DNA from: Hysterium pulicare CBS 123377
Lineage: Eukaryota; Ascomycota; Dothideomycetes; Hysteriales; Hysteriaceae
NCBI GenBank assembly: GCA_000467715.1
Contig: AJFK01001056.1
Span: 1-64,000 of the forward strand
Length of the DNA stretch: 64,000 nt
Direction: 5' to 3'
Under the pieces are notes generated by a model. The model had not been told where the DNA came from, did no database searches, and worked only from the letters and a program-made list of their open reading frames with translations. Below, one piece after another: positions 34,671 to 45,028 of this stretch (positions within the stretch are counted from its first letter, which is position 1; each line of letters begins with the position of its first letter). The position numbers were made by a program, and so were the translations under genes.

Positions 34671-36267
34671 CTAACTCTTGAAGTTGGGCACAACGCACTG
34701 GGCCACGATAGCCTGGTCCGTCCAAGTCAAGCCCGTTTGCATCGGCGTCTCAAGAAGTGCATACCCCGAAGAAAACATTCCGGCGCCCCAAGTCGTAAAG
34801 CCCAAAAACACATCAGCATTCTCGTTCACATAAGCAAGCTGCTGGCAGAGATACGTCTCGCACGAGGACGTAGAGCCCCCGCCCGTCTCGGACAAGAAAG
34901 CCTGGCGCTTGTTTGTGCGCAGCCAGGTCGCGAGCGGCGAGAACGCAGTGGCGATGTTGTTGGTCGTGCACTCGGTGCTGGTGCCGCTGCCGTCGGAGTC
35001 GAGGTACTGGTGGACGTCGAAGACGAGGTTGGTAGTTGAGTCGTCCGGGTTGGTGATTTTGAGCAGAGCGGCTGCGGAGCCGTCGCTGATGAGCGTGGAC
35101 GCGTGCGTCCAGTCGTTGCCGGGGAGGAGGATTATGTTGTCGGTCGCTCCTGCTGTGCGGATGGCTGTAACGGCCGCTTGGACGGTTTCGGCCCAGGTGG
35201 AGATGGTGACGGATTGCGGCTCGTTCATGACTCCAAAGGCAACCTTGGGGGTGCTGGCGTATTTCTTAGCAAGGGAAGTCCACAGGGCGGCGAATTCATC
35301 GTTGGTGGGTCCGCCTTGGCCGATAATTCCGCCGTTCCAGCGGGCGTAGTTGTGGATATCGATAATGCAGAGCGCAGCGCCGGCGTTAATGCAGCCTTGG
35401 ACGAGGGCATCGTAGGCAGCGAAGTTGGTCGAGTCGAGGGTGCCGCCGATGACGGCATTTGTGAGGTATTGCCATCCAACTGGGAGGCGGAAAGCATTGA
35501 GTCCGTCGTCGGTAACGAAGTGCTTCATCTGGCTGATTCCAGCTGATCCGGGGTTAACGACTCCACTAACAGTGCAAGTACCATCTGTGCTGCATCCGAA
35601 GTCAAAGCCGGAGATGTTGATACCGCCATACTTGACCTTACCATTAGTCGAACTGGTAGAGGCCGAAGAAACTGTTGCAGCAGCAGCGGACGTAGGAGAG
35701 ATAGTCGAGGATACAACGGCGGAGGATTTAGTGACGGAGGAAACAGGGGCCGAGGAAACAGGGGCCGAGGAAACAGGGGCCGAGGAAACAGGGGACGAGG
35801 ATGCTGCTACAGTCGCTGGGGACGAGAAAGTGGAAGTTTGCTTCACGCTTAGGATCAATGTGCTCTGAAGAGTCGGTGTCGAAGCCTTAGCCGCGGCAGA
35901 GGTGAGGTACGACCTCACGCTGGTGATGAAAGTGCTTTGAACAGCCAGTGTCGATGTGACCGCAGATGAAGTAGGAACTGCCTTTACGCTCGAGCTAAAG
36001 ATGGTTGGAATGGTCGCTAGGGAAGAGGTGGCGGTGGTAGCTAGAGCAGAGTATTCTGAATTCCCGTCAGCTGGAGAATAACTGTAGTTATAGATACTTA
36101 CCCCAATTGGGAATACACTGGTAGTAGTAGGGGTTCCAATCCTTGCAAGAGAATCCGGCAGCACAGATAGTAGGACCGGTCCAGCCTTCCCCACCACATT
36201 GGCCATAGCCGCTTTGTTGGGCCACAGCAGCGCCAGCTGCAGCTGAGAGGATCAAGGGAGTCTTCAT
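34671..36267 (-). CDS. GH5 endoglucanase with N-terminal CBM1
   Basis: Two exons, 36267-36102 and 36055-34671 (intron 46 bp, GTAAGT..TTCAG); 516 residues. It is a secreted cellulase cutting internal beta-1,4-glucan bonds. Order: signal peptide ([16 protein letters not shown]); cellulose-binding module CBM1 with four Cys and aromatic binding residues ([11 protein letters not shown], then NPYYYQC); a long Ser/Thr/Ala linker (about 55-190) probably O-glycosylated; then the GH5 barrel (subfamily-5-like) from [10 protein letters not shown]. Catalytic acid/base lies in MNEPQ and nucleophile in [15 protein letters not shown] and [10 protein letters not shown] are conserved substrate-site segments. 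Resembles Cel5A/EG2 of plant-cell-wall degraders. Expected to be carbon-catabolite repressed and cellulose induced, by analogy only. Confidence 0.95.
35737..35796. repeat. 15-bp coding minisatellite in GH5 linker
   Basis: Four head-to-tail 15-bp units (GAGGAAACAGGGGCC on plus; last unit with one change). On the coding strand they give four Ala/Asp-Pro-Val-Ser-Ser blocks in the linker. Near-perfect identity of the first three suggests recent expansion by slippage. Confidence 0.95.
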
Positions 36268-37230
36268 GATGTGGTTTTAGAGAATGTATGAAAAGTAATG
36301 AATGACTTTCAGCACCAAGGCCGAGGAACAATTGTTTGGAAGAAAGTGAAAAAACGAACGACGAGAACAGCTAGTGATGCTGATGAAAAGAGCCTACCTT
36401 GAGGGTGATGGAGACATTTTATGAGAATGCGAGATGAGAACCGCGCGAGCTAGAAACTGTGCCCATTGCCACTGTTAGGAAGCAAATGAGCAGGGCTGAC
36501 TATCGAGGGATACAATACTCATCATTCGACGAGCTTGACTAGTACCCGTGTAGTGCTGAGCCGTGTGGCGCATCTAACTAGTTCCCGCGTTTGACCATGG
36601 CCAAAAGAAACAAAGTACACACTAAGCTTTGATTAGCCGTTCTTGTTCCCAAATCTTTAATCTCCGCATGGTAGTCAAGATAGCGTGGCGTAGGTCGGTT
36701 CTTGGAGACCATGAGTTGCGCACGCCTTGTATTATCAGCATACGAGAGAGAAACATTGGCGGTTTGTGAAACTTTTTCTGTAGATAGGCTCGTGCATTCT
36801 CATAGTAATCTCTCCACCAGTGGTAGGTCATATAGGTTCGCAAGCGACGGAAGCGAAGCGTTAGGAGTTTGAGATGTGCGCCTCGATCTCCTACCGGAAA
36901 TTTTCAGATGCTCCCGGAAATTCCAAACACAGAACGAAACTATTCATGACGTAGTTGACATTCTAGAATCTATGATCTAAAAGATATCAGACATGCTGCA
37001 GAGGTATAAAAATTCGTGGAAGTAATAATGAAGGGTAATTCCATAGACATATCTAGCATTCGAAAGGTGAGAAAGGGTTAACTCCGAATGATCATGGCAT
37101 AGGATCCATTGTGGCCGTCTTTCTACTCCAATCAATGAGAATTTTCATCCAAATGCGTCAACCCGGCGACGTAACCGCTCTCCGCCGCCCATCATGTATC
37201 CACTCTCACCGCAGGCTCTACGATTCCGTT
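36268..37230. other. GH5 promoter side
   Basis: About 960 bp upstream of the cellulase and downstream of the 7TM gene. A minus-strand frame of 73 codons (36843-36622) rich in Arg/Trp/Tyr has no recognised domain. Inducer or repressor sites may be present but I cannot assign them securely. Confidence 0.4.
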
Positions 37231-38486
37231 TTAATAACTCCTGAAGTTAATCCCTTCCTCTCTTGATGTATAACTATCTGCACCATCGACAGTGGTCTCA
37301 GAGCGCAATTGGGCGTTGTTAGGACCGGTATGTGACAAGAGCAAGGTACCGTTCTGCCGGGCAGCACAGTCGGGTGTTGTGGGCTTGTTGCACTTGGACG
37401 GGCTGCTGCTGTCCCCGTAAGGTTTATCTGTGCGGTCTTGTCTTCGAACGACTTTGGAGAGGAGGTCGGCCATAGATAGCTCAATGTTTAGTTTGACGGT
37501 GTAGGCAAGCGACTGAAATTGGGCGTATCTAGTCGAGGGTATAGCATCAGCCTTTTGATACGGGATGGGCCAAGCGTTGTAAAAAGACTTGCACGAAGTC
37601 ATTTGGCAGCCACATCATTCCGACGATCAGAACCCGGAGAAAGAGTTAGTATTGACAGAGATCTCTTAAGAAGGTTGAATAGCTCGTACATCCATGCAAA
37701 TCGAGATGAAAACGGTCACCGTATTGAATCGGTAAAGAGGTTGGTACTTCGTAATTCCCCTGGCAATCAACCTCGATCTCACAAGGTAGAGGAAGTACAG
37801 GTTGAGGCCGAGGTCGATGAATAGGTAGATGACTTTCTCTATTCGGTCCCATATGTTGTTCACGTGTATCCAGAGCGGAGAGATCTTCATCCTCGCAGGT
37901 ATCCAAATGCAGAATACCGAGACGTTGATTATCCCAACCGCCACTAGCAATCCTATCCTCAAAAGTCGAGACCTCCGTTTATCAACCATCACTAGGGCGA
38001 CTCGATTTGCTATGATCTGAATTAGGCATTGGATCTGTAGTTTCGCCATCAGTCGGATGTTCTAGTACGTTCGCAAGAAAAATTGCAACGTATACCTGGA
38101 TGGTCCATAGAACAACTGGACAAGAGTCCACGTTAGCCGTGATGGAACGAAAACTTTCCAGTGGCTTAGTTGATACCTATAGCGAAGAAGAATCCAAAAC
38201 TATGAGACGAGATCAGTAAAATGTATCCCATGAGTTTGCTGCCCGGTATAGCTTGCCTTGGAGGAATGTCACCCCGTAAATAGCGCCACACCACTACACT
38301 CCAGGTAAGGCAGACGGCCAATTCCATCCATATCATGAATATGTATAGGTTCAATAGGGTGCTCGTCCTCTCATAGATTGAAATTGACTGCTGTCCTGCT
38401 TTGGCGCCTGTCAATACCATGAAGCCAAGGGTGAACCCAAAGCATATGGTTAGAAATTCCATCATGGTCTCATGGCTGGTCATCTT
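37231..38486 (-). CDS. Fungal 7TM-type integral membrane protein
   Basis: Exons 38486-38177, 38115-38096 (20-bp microexon), 38034-37690, 37633-37593 and 37528-37231; 337 residues with matching phases. It belongs to a helotialean integral membrane family without assigned function: TM1 and TM2 around FLTICFGFTLGFMVLTGAKA and LYIFMIWMELAVCLTWSVVV, then IQCLIQIIANRVALVMVDKR, INVSVFCIWIPARM, NNIWDRIEKVIYLFIDLGLN, YFLYLVRSRL, and YAQFQSLAYTVKLNIELSMA. Introns 1 and 2 are GT-AG. Intron 3 (37689-37634) has a GT donor and TACTAAC branch but ends in GG. Intron 4 (37592-37529) is GC-AG with donor GCAAGT. These boundaries restore the conserved MDVLIVGMM and DFVYAQFQ blocks. A receptor-like role is inference from topology. 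Confidence 0.75.
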
Positions 38487-38912
38487 GGAGGTGAAAAGCA
38501 CGGCAGAATAGGACAGAAAATAGGTAAGTTAAAGGTGGATGCTAAGGTAGTTGTGTCCTCTGGCGATCGTAAACGAAGTGCGATAGATGATGGGAGGTGG
38601 GACTTTGTAAATCTGCTCAAAGGTAAGAACAAGTATGGCCTTCGCTCTTGCCACAGATACTAGATCTGCACCAGCAACTTCTAACAGGCTGCATGCGATG
38701 ACATTAAACTAAAAGAGTACTTCAGCGTGTTGTTAACTTGTTGAAATTGATCCGCCGACGTTGATCCAGACCCAACCACTACCTGACATCATCACCACGC
38801 CTAGACTTGGGGCCTTTAAGTATCCCTCGATCGCTGCGAGATATTCCGACATGAATTTGTCTAAATTCTCAGATGTTGGTCGATATTAGTCGGTCTCCTG
38901 TAGACATTTCCT
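38487..38912. other. Short intergenic
   Basis: About 430 bp; promoter of the 7TM gene and 3' flank of the SesA-like gene. An alternative in-frame ATG for the 7TM gene at 38501 would add five residues. I see nothing else. Confidence 0.5.
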
Positions 38913-40091
38913 CTATGACGGCTTCTTTTTCGGTTCGTCGGGGTTGATATCTTGGGATTTCAGTTTCTGGGCTAAGTTTCCTTTCTTTTCGTTCGGAATA
39001 GTTTTTGTAGACTTAGGCTTTGCGGTGTTCATCGGCTTCTCGGCTTTCTTTTGAGGTTTGCCGCTATTTTTCTTTGCTTGATTTGTACCATTCGGTTTTC
39101 CATTCTTGACTTTCTTTCCAGGCTCCTCTTGCCCAACCTTGGTATTAGGTGTCATTTTCTGCTCATCCTTCGATACCTTCTTGTCACTGGAAGCCTTTTG
39201 TTCAGGCGCTTTGGGCTTCTTATCTGCACTTTTCGGGAGGTCAACCCCATCCGCTTTGACTGATCCTTCGCTGGAAAAGGGATTCAAAAATGCCAGATTG
39301 GTCAAGGTCTCTTTACTATTAGAGTTACTGATGAAGTGTGTCCATAGTACATCTTTGCCCTGAAGAGCTGAATGGATTCGTTCATAGTCAAGCAGGGTTG
39401 AAGTCTTTGAGGAGGTGTCGATACCATATACTGCCGTGTACTCCGGCTTAGGTTGCTTCTTCCCTTTGCTTTTAATTCGCGCGACCACTATGATAGAAGC
39501 GTTCCAGGACTGCGGGATCAGTGGTAACACATGGCTGATGATATCGTTTCGGTCGGTAAGGTCTGCTAAGTTTGGACCGGCAACAGCAGTGATTGACTTC
39601 GATTTACTTTTGGCATTTTCGTTGTTTTTAGAGGCTTTGGGTTTTGTAGGATTGGCTGGAGATAGAAGATGGACAGTGAGAGCATGCATCATAATCGTGC
39701 TCTTGTATCCATCCAAGATGCTCCACATATCCCGGAGCTTACTCTCCTTGCCAACACTATTAATACCGTACTTTATTCGCTCGAGCATCGATGCATCCGG
39801 AGGTAGGATGCACGTCGAGATCAGGTCATTGAGCTGGTTAAGTTGACGTAGGCAGCCCTGAAGAACGAGTTTGAGTGCCTCTTTGGTTGACTTGTCCAAT
39901 TGTTTCCAATATTTTGGAGATTTCAAAGACTTGATGGCTTTGGCTAGTAATGGGAGCTGATTTGCGATATCTTGGAAAATGGTGTCTTGCTTGTAATCCT
40001 GGATTCGCTGGATAACCTTCGAACATGTGTCAATAACCTGGATCGCGGAGGAGGCAATACCGAGAACAACGATGAATTCTGCGCCGGACAT
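38913..40091 (-). CDS. SesA/NACHT_N-like protein with Lys-rich tail
   Basis: One exon, 392 residues. The N-terminus (MSGAEFIVVLGIASSAIQVI, DTCSKVIQRIQDYKQ, then FQDIANQLPLLAKAIKSLK) matches the helical SesA/NACHT_N domain (PF17107 type) that opens many fungal NLRs and signals to cell-death effectors. Here it is not followed by a NACHT or NB-ARC P-loop. A middle block with beta-strand character (SWNASIIVVARIK, EYTAVYGIDTSSKTSTLLDY, DVLWTHFIS) could be a small unnamed domain. Residues about 290-392 are a lysine-, proline- and asparagine-rich disordered tail, highly basic. A solo SesA-like protein could be an NLR-independent signalling partner or decoy; that is inference. Confidence 0.75.
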   Translation of the reverse strand: MSGAEFIVVLGIASSAIQVIDTCSKVIQRIQDYKQDTIFQDIANQLPLLAKAIKSLKSPKYWKQLDKSTKEALKLVLQGCLRQLNQLNDLISTCILPPDASMLERIKYGINSVGKESKLRDMWSILDGYKSTIMMHALTVHLLSPANPTKPKASKNNENAKSKSKSITAVAGPNLADLTDRNDIISHVLPLIPQSWNASIIVVARIKSKGKKQPKPEYTAVYGIDTSSKTSTLLDYERIHSALQGKDVLWTHFISNSNSKETLTNLAFLNPFSSEGSVKADGVDLPKSADKKPKAPEQKASSDKKVSKDEQKMTPNTKVGQEEPGKKVKNGKPNGTNQAKKNSGKPQKKAEKPMNTAKPKSTKTIPNEKKGNLAQKLKSQDINPDEPKKKPS

Positions 40092-40988
40092 AGTCGCTGC
40101 CGTGGTTTCAAGAAGTATTATGCTTTCGTTGAAGAGAAGAAATGGAAAAGGTAGGTTGCGGAGAATCTTCAGCTGTCCAGGCGAGTGAGGCAGTGCTGCT
40201 TATCACCCCTCATATGCATGCATGCATACGAGTGACATGCGACAGGCGAATGAACTTTTCCATCTCAACGTGCTGGTTCATGATAGCACCCTCATTTTCT
40301 TTCGTCTGGTGGCAAGTCCGTACCTCTTTTTGCTACGTCAGGTAATTCAGAAGGCTTGCTATATTCGAGAGTGCGGATGATGGGGAGTTCAAGCTGGGAG
40401 TTCAAGTTGGGAGAATCCATTTTCGCGTAGCGACCAAACGGGACTAGCCTGCCTTGTAAATAGCACTTTCCAAGGTTTAACCTTCGGCCGAATTGTTTCT
40501 CTACCGTTGGCGATGAACTCGGGTGCGCGTGGGCTGATTATAAACTTATAACAGGAATATGCATGTGTACCTAAGTCTCATGGCATCAACGACGTGCATT
40601 GATGGCTCACATGTGCGTCCAGTCCCAGCATCGAAGCTGAGAGGGGCTGCCTAGATCAAGTGGGCTCGGAGAAAGTCATAAAAGCCAGTTACACTCATCA
40701 AGCAGATCCACAAGGCACTAAGATATACGAAGTTTAATCTCACCCTCGAGTTTCAGTGACCCATTGTCATAACTGGGTAAGGCCGCCCTGAGCAGGTAAG
40801 GTAAGCCCTAGAGCTGGGAAGCCACAGCCCGTCTCTCAAGGTCGCACCAATTTCCTCAAAGAGCTGCTACGGTAAATTCAAGGGATGTGATATCAGTTAT
40901 GTACTCCCGTACTATGTCTTAAAGGGCGCCGAAAAACTTTTGGAACGACTTCTTCAATTTTGCTCTCCGATCTGTCTTTCTCGCAAAA
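40092..40988. other. Intergenic between divergent genes
   Basis: About 900 bp between the SesA-like gene (-) and the alpha/beta hydrolase (+), carrying both promoters. ATGCATGCATGCAT-like alternation occurs near 40213-40228. No gene is visible. Confidence 0.5.
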
Positions 40989-41828
40989 ATGTCTCACTCC
41001 AAATCCAAACCCACGATCGTCTTAGTCGCCGGTGCCTTCCACGATGTCTCTCTCTACAGCCCAACTACCTCTATTCTCCGCGAATCCGGTTACGAAGTCC
41101 TTCCAGTAACTCTTCCCGGCTGTGGCTCCAACCCACCTCTTCAATCCTGCGATCCTGAAATTGAAGCCGTACGAACTGCCGCCCTTTCAGCCATCGACCA
41201 AGGGAAAGATGTTGCCGTCGTGATGCACTCTTGGGCAGGGGTGCTAGGATCTGAAGCCGTGCATGGATTGAGTAAGAAGGAGAGGGCGGGGCAGGGGCTG
41301 AAGGGCGGGGTCATGTATCTGGTTTACGTCGCAGCTGCAGTGCAGGATGTGGGAGAGGGGGGATGGATGCGGCACCTTGGATGAGTGTTGAGGTATGTAT
41401 CGATCAAGGAGCTTGCATTGAAGAGTGATAGTACGCAATCGCTAACCCATTTCCTAAAGGCCGATTCCCGCGTCTACCCCATTGACCCCGAAACTCTCTT
41501 CTACAATGACCTCCCCGCCTCCACTGCCAGCGACCTCTCCTCTCAACTCCAAAGCCACTCCTGGCACTGCTTCACTTACGTGTCAAAGTATGCCCCATGG
41601 CGAGCGATACCTTGCACATACGTAGTTTGCGAAAAGGATCAATGCATTCCGGCAAACATCCAGCAGGCCCTGGCTGAGAGACCAGGGGCTTTGTTTGAGT
41701 TGGTGAAATTACCTGCGGGACATAGCCCATTTATTAGTATGCCGAAGAAGCCTTGTGAGATCATCAGGAAGGCCGCAGGAGAGCAAATTTCTGAAGAGGC
41801 GGGAGCTGATGAGAGCTCTAGAGAATAG
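40989..41828 (+). CDS. Alpha/beta hydrolase, apparent 1-nt frameshift
   Basis: It resembles the small fungal/plant esterase-like alpha/beta hydrolases (Abhydrolase_6, about 250-270 residues). Segments: KPTIVLVAGAFHDVSLYSPT; VTLPGCGSN; nucleophile elbow VMHSWAG (Ser); TYVVCEKDQCIP (Asp side); and AGHSPFIS (His). The intron runs 41393-41459 (GTATGT..TAAAG). Exon 1 in frame ends GEGGWMRHLG at a stop (41384), but the next frame reads APWMSVE up to the donor, and across the intron continues ADSRVYPIDPETLFYNDL, which is what the family shows. One extra G in the G6 run at 41357-41362 would join them. So either a recent frameshift or a base-calling error in a homopolymer is likely. Without correction the protein is a 131-residue truncation. 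Confidence 0.7.
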
Positions 41829-43273
41829 GTTTTTGGAGCTGGAGAGCACAATGGGTGTAGTGATTCGTTGGAATCCGGGCTGCGCATCAACCCCGTAGCG
41901 ACTCTTCTTGGCTAGGCGCATATACGGTTGAGCTTGGTATCAACATTGTATAGGAGTATCCAGTTCTCAGCGGATGTTGAAGATGTTGTCTGCACTAACT
42001 TCTGTTGCTGATTGGATAGAAAAAGTGAAGCTGGAATCTATTAAATTATGACACCCAATATGGAAAACGCATATAAGAAGTAAGACGCTTTATATAAACT
42101 CGAATATTTACTCCATTTCTGATCTGAGACTTAAGAGTACTTCGATTACCATGAACGTGGTTTACGCCATCTTGATAACACCCCAAAGATACACAAATGA
42201 TGTTTTGATTGCGGCAAGCTCCATCGCAAAAGAGGCAGTGCCGCTGATGCAGCACTGGAGTTGTGAGGGTAAGTACAGCAAGGGTGAAATGAGAGACACG
42301 ACAACAAGGGTTTTCTTTGTGGAATTATCCTTTATGTGAAACCAGAATCTATATCGTTGAGGTGGCTGTTGATCAGTGTCACGTGAGCCGAAATGTTTGC
42401 ATACTTACGATCCTAGCCATTACATAGCTTTTTATAACATATGCTCAAAATGATAAAAGGCTGAGCACATTGTTTTTCGCTAAGTCAAATTTCTGGAATG
42501 GTTCCATGGGTCTGTCGTCACGTGTAGATGACTCACCTACCTAGTACCTAGGTACTCAACCTTGGTACTCATAGAATCGCCGTATCAAACTCTCTTCTCT
42601 CCACGGTTCTGGAAATGTCACTGTCAGGCGCGAGCCCGACATGCGAGGCACCTCAAAGGTCCATTTTTCTTACTCTTAATATAACGGGCATTGCATGAGA
42701 AGGGAATAGCACTAGCAAAATGTATTAGCACAACTGATATCTATCATTCGCTTGGAGAAGAGGATCGGATGATAAGGAGCTAAAGGAATATGTACCTCAA
42801 TAATCTTAAAGGGCCCTATAGGTTCCGCAGAACTGCGCAAGGTGTAGGAGTACGACCATGATGGAATTAGTTAATGCTCACAAGCAAACCATCAGTAAAG
42901 CTTCATAGTCCAATTGCGAAGTACAGAGTCTGGATAATGAGCGCAATGGAGTGGATGGGGCGGAGCAGGATACTCGTTGGTAAAAGCCTGGTGATGCATC
43001 TAGGGATAGTGTAGAAATTTGACAATAGAACCTTGGGAAGATGAGAGAGTGATGATAATGAGATCCAAATTTCGCTGCCTCTAGAGCCATCTCTCCAATA
43101 GATAAACTGCACCATTCAACACCTTTGAGCTCCGTACAGTCCATCAAATCCAGTTCGCCTCACCAAGCCAATCTTGCCATCCACCATTCGCACTTCTTAC
43201 TATCCTCACCTTCAATTCTATCCCATTACTTAACTAGCCAGATCCAGGATCTAAGCATCTACCTCTCTCCGAC
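41829..43273. other. Intergenic 1.4 kb
   Basis: No recognised gene. It holds a perfect 14-bp palindrome (42543-42556) within a short CTAGGTAC-rich patch, and low-complexity sequence. Promoter of the exonuclease gene lies in the last few hundred bases. Confidence 0.45.
42543..42556. repeat. 14-bp perfect palindrome
   Basis: AGTACCTAGGTACT reads the same on both strands, with flanking CCTACCTAGT and TTGGTACT half copies. It may be a dimeric factor site or chance in a GTAC-rich patch. Confidence 0.7.
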
Positions 43274-44452
43274 ATGTCTCCAAACACAATGCAATCTTCA
43301 AAGATGGTAACGGAGCTCTTTGAGCCGCTGGGCAAGTTGGAAGGCCAGGAGGCCCTAGCGACGATTCTTGGGCTGGTAAAACCAACAGATAAGACAAAGT
43401 ATGTTCTACATTGCTTAATTCTGAAGCTTCTTAGCCGCTAACGCATTTCCAGGCCAAAGGAACTCTCCAATCCGATGATCGTCTTCATGGACGTAGAGAG
43501 CGCAGATTTCGTGTCCGAAGACCCCACCAAACATGGACCAATAACAGAAATCGGCCTTTGTTTCTATGATCCAAGCCTAACATGCAATATTAAGCCAGGA
43601 CGACAAGGTGCAACCTGGATCTCTACAGCAGAGTCGAAGCACTATCGTGTAGTGGACACAGCCCACCTGTGGACGGACCAGAAAGACGCCAGAGGTAATC
43701 CACTGTCGGCAGGCAACAATTTCGAGTTCGGGACAAGCGAGTGGATAACCATGGAAAAGCTCAAAGCTGCACTGACCGCCGATCTGAGAATTGCGGTGGA
43801 AGACTCGAAAGGAGGCAAAGCGAAGTATCGCGACATAGTTCTGGTTGCGCATGCATGGGAAAACGAGAACGAGTATCTCCAGGAACAGCTGGGGGTAGAC
43901 TACGCAAAAGTCGGAACCATCAAGATGGTACTTGATACCCAGATCCTACATTCTGAGCTCTGGGACAAGAAACCTGGCCTCTTCCACCTAATGACGAAGG
44001 TCTTCGGGATCGAGCCGCGACATATGCATAATGGCGGCAACGACGCTACATACACGATGGCGATCGCGATTTTGGGGGCGCTCTGGAGAGCCCATTCGGA
44101 CGACCTGAAAATCTTTCCCTCTACAGAAGACTGCAATGATAGGTTGCTGGAAGAATGCATACAAGGGAATAATGGCATATTGATGCTGAAAGCGCAGATT
44201 GAGGCCAAGTGGGGTCGGTGCAGCCACTGTAATGCCCTAGGGCACATGCACCTGCGGTGCCAGAATGCTGTTTACCAGTATGCTGTTTTGGCGCCCTATT
44301 CCTATGGTTATCTTGATGAAGCAGGTCAATTCACTTCCCTTACTGGTACTTTTGGCAGCCTCTCTGTAGAAGATGCACCCCAAGGAAAACGCAGGAATAG
44401 GCCTGGGAAGAAACAGAGACAGAAAAGGAAGGAAAGGAACAAGACAGTTTGA
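43274..44452 (+). CDS. Gfd2/YDR514C-like DEDDh exonuclease with zinc knuckle
   Basis: Two exons, 43274-43398 and 43453-44452 (intron 54 bp, GTATGT..TTCCAG); 374 residues. An RNase H-fold 3'-5' exonuclease-like domain shows the DEDDh set: Asp54 and Glu56 in FMDVES, Asp202 in VLDTQ, His233 and Asp238 in HNGGND. ITEIGLC and VAHAWENE are family hallmarks of fungal Gfd2/YDR514C-like proteins. After it comes a perfect CX2CX4HX4C zinc knuckle (Cys297, Cys300, His305, Cys310) and a strongly basic C-terminus (RRNRPGKKQRQKRKERNK), both suggesting RNA or single-stranded nucleic-acid binding. A paralogue lies at 62860-63897. Substrate is unknown; yeast Gfd2 is linked to mRNA export genetics, which does not define this protein. 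Confidence 0.85.
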
Positions 44453-45028
44453 CTTGAAAGGGGGTGGAATGAACCATTACGTTGCCGCCGAAGAATTGAA
44501 ACCATTGGATGCTGGCACCATCGACTTCGGCATCGACGTCACACATCCATCTCCAGGAAATTCGGCTCCAGCATGTTCGAGCATTCGTCGGGTATAGCGA
44601 AGGTAGTCGGTTCTGCAGAGCCACACTTTATAGTTTATACAACATCTTTGAGGTTTAGAATACATGGATCGGAGTCGGTATTGATGTATTGCGAAAATTG
44701 ACTGTCTCCGTCAGCTGTGGAACTAAGGCTTCAGTGTACCCAGCCGCTTTGAACTCGGGGATGCGTCTCAAGCCCAGTTTGATGAAGTACGTATGTGTCC
44801 ATGGTCAAGAAGCTATGTTCGATATTGCTTACTGGAGAAAGAGTAGAGAAGTGAATGTGCGGGGCATGCCAAGACCACCCTGCCACCCGCCACCGAACAA
44901 AGCCACTACCTATCGTCATCAGGTCTTCATCTCTTCTCACCTCCCACTATTACAGCAATTGCACAAAGCAAAGTCTCTCTTGCTTGAGACGTCTTCGATG
45001 AAGCTAGTCCCTTACAGAACACTCCATC
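44453..45028. other. Intergenic
   Basis: About 580 bp between two plus-strand genes; 3' flank of the exonuclease and promoter of the next gene. Short overlapping frames only. Confidence 0.5.

Noticed and set aside
37593-37633. 7TM gene as a pseudogene because of the missing AG
   Set aside because: All exons are otherwise open and phase-consistent, and skipping this exon keeps the frame; a rare splice form is at least as likely.
44200-44452. CCHC knuckle and basic tail as a retroelement Gag remnant
   Set aside because: The knuckle is in the same exon as a complete DEDDh exonuclease domain; there is no reverse transcriptase, integrase or terminal repeat nearby.
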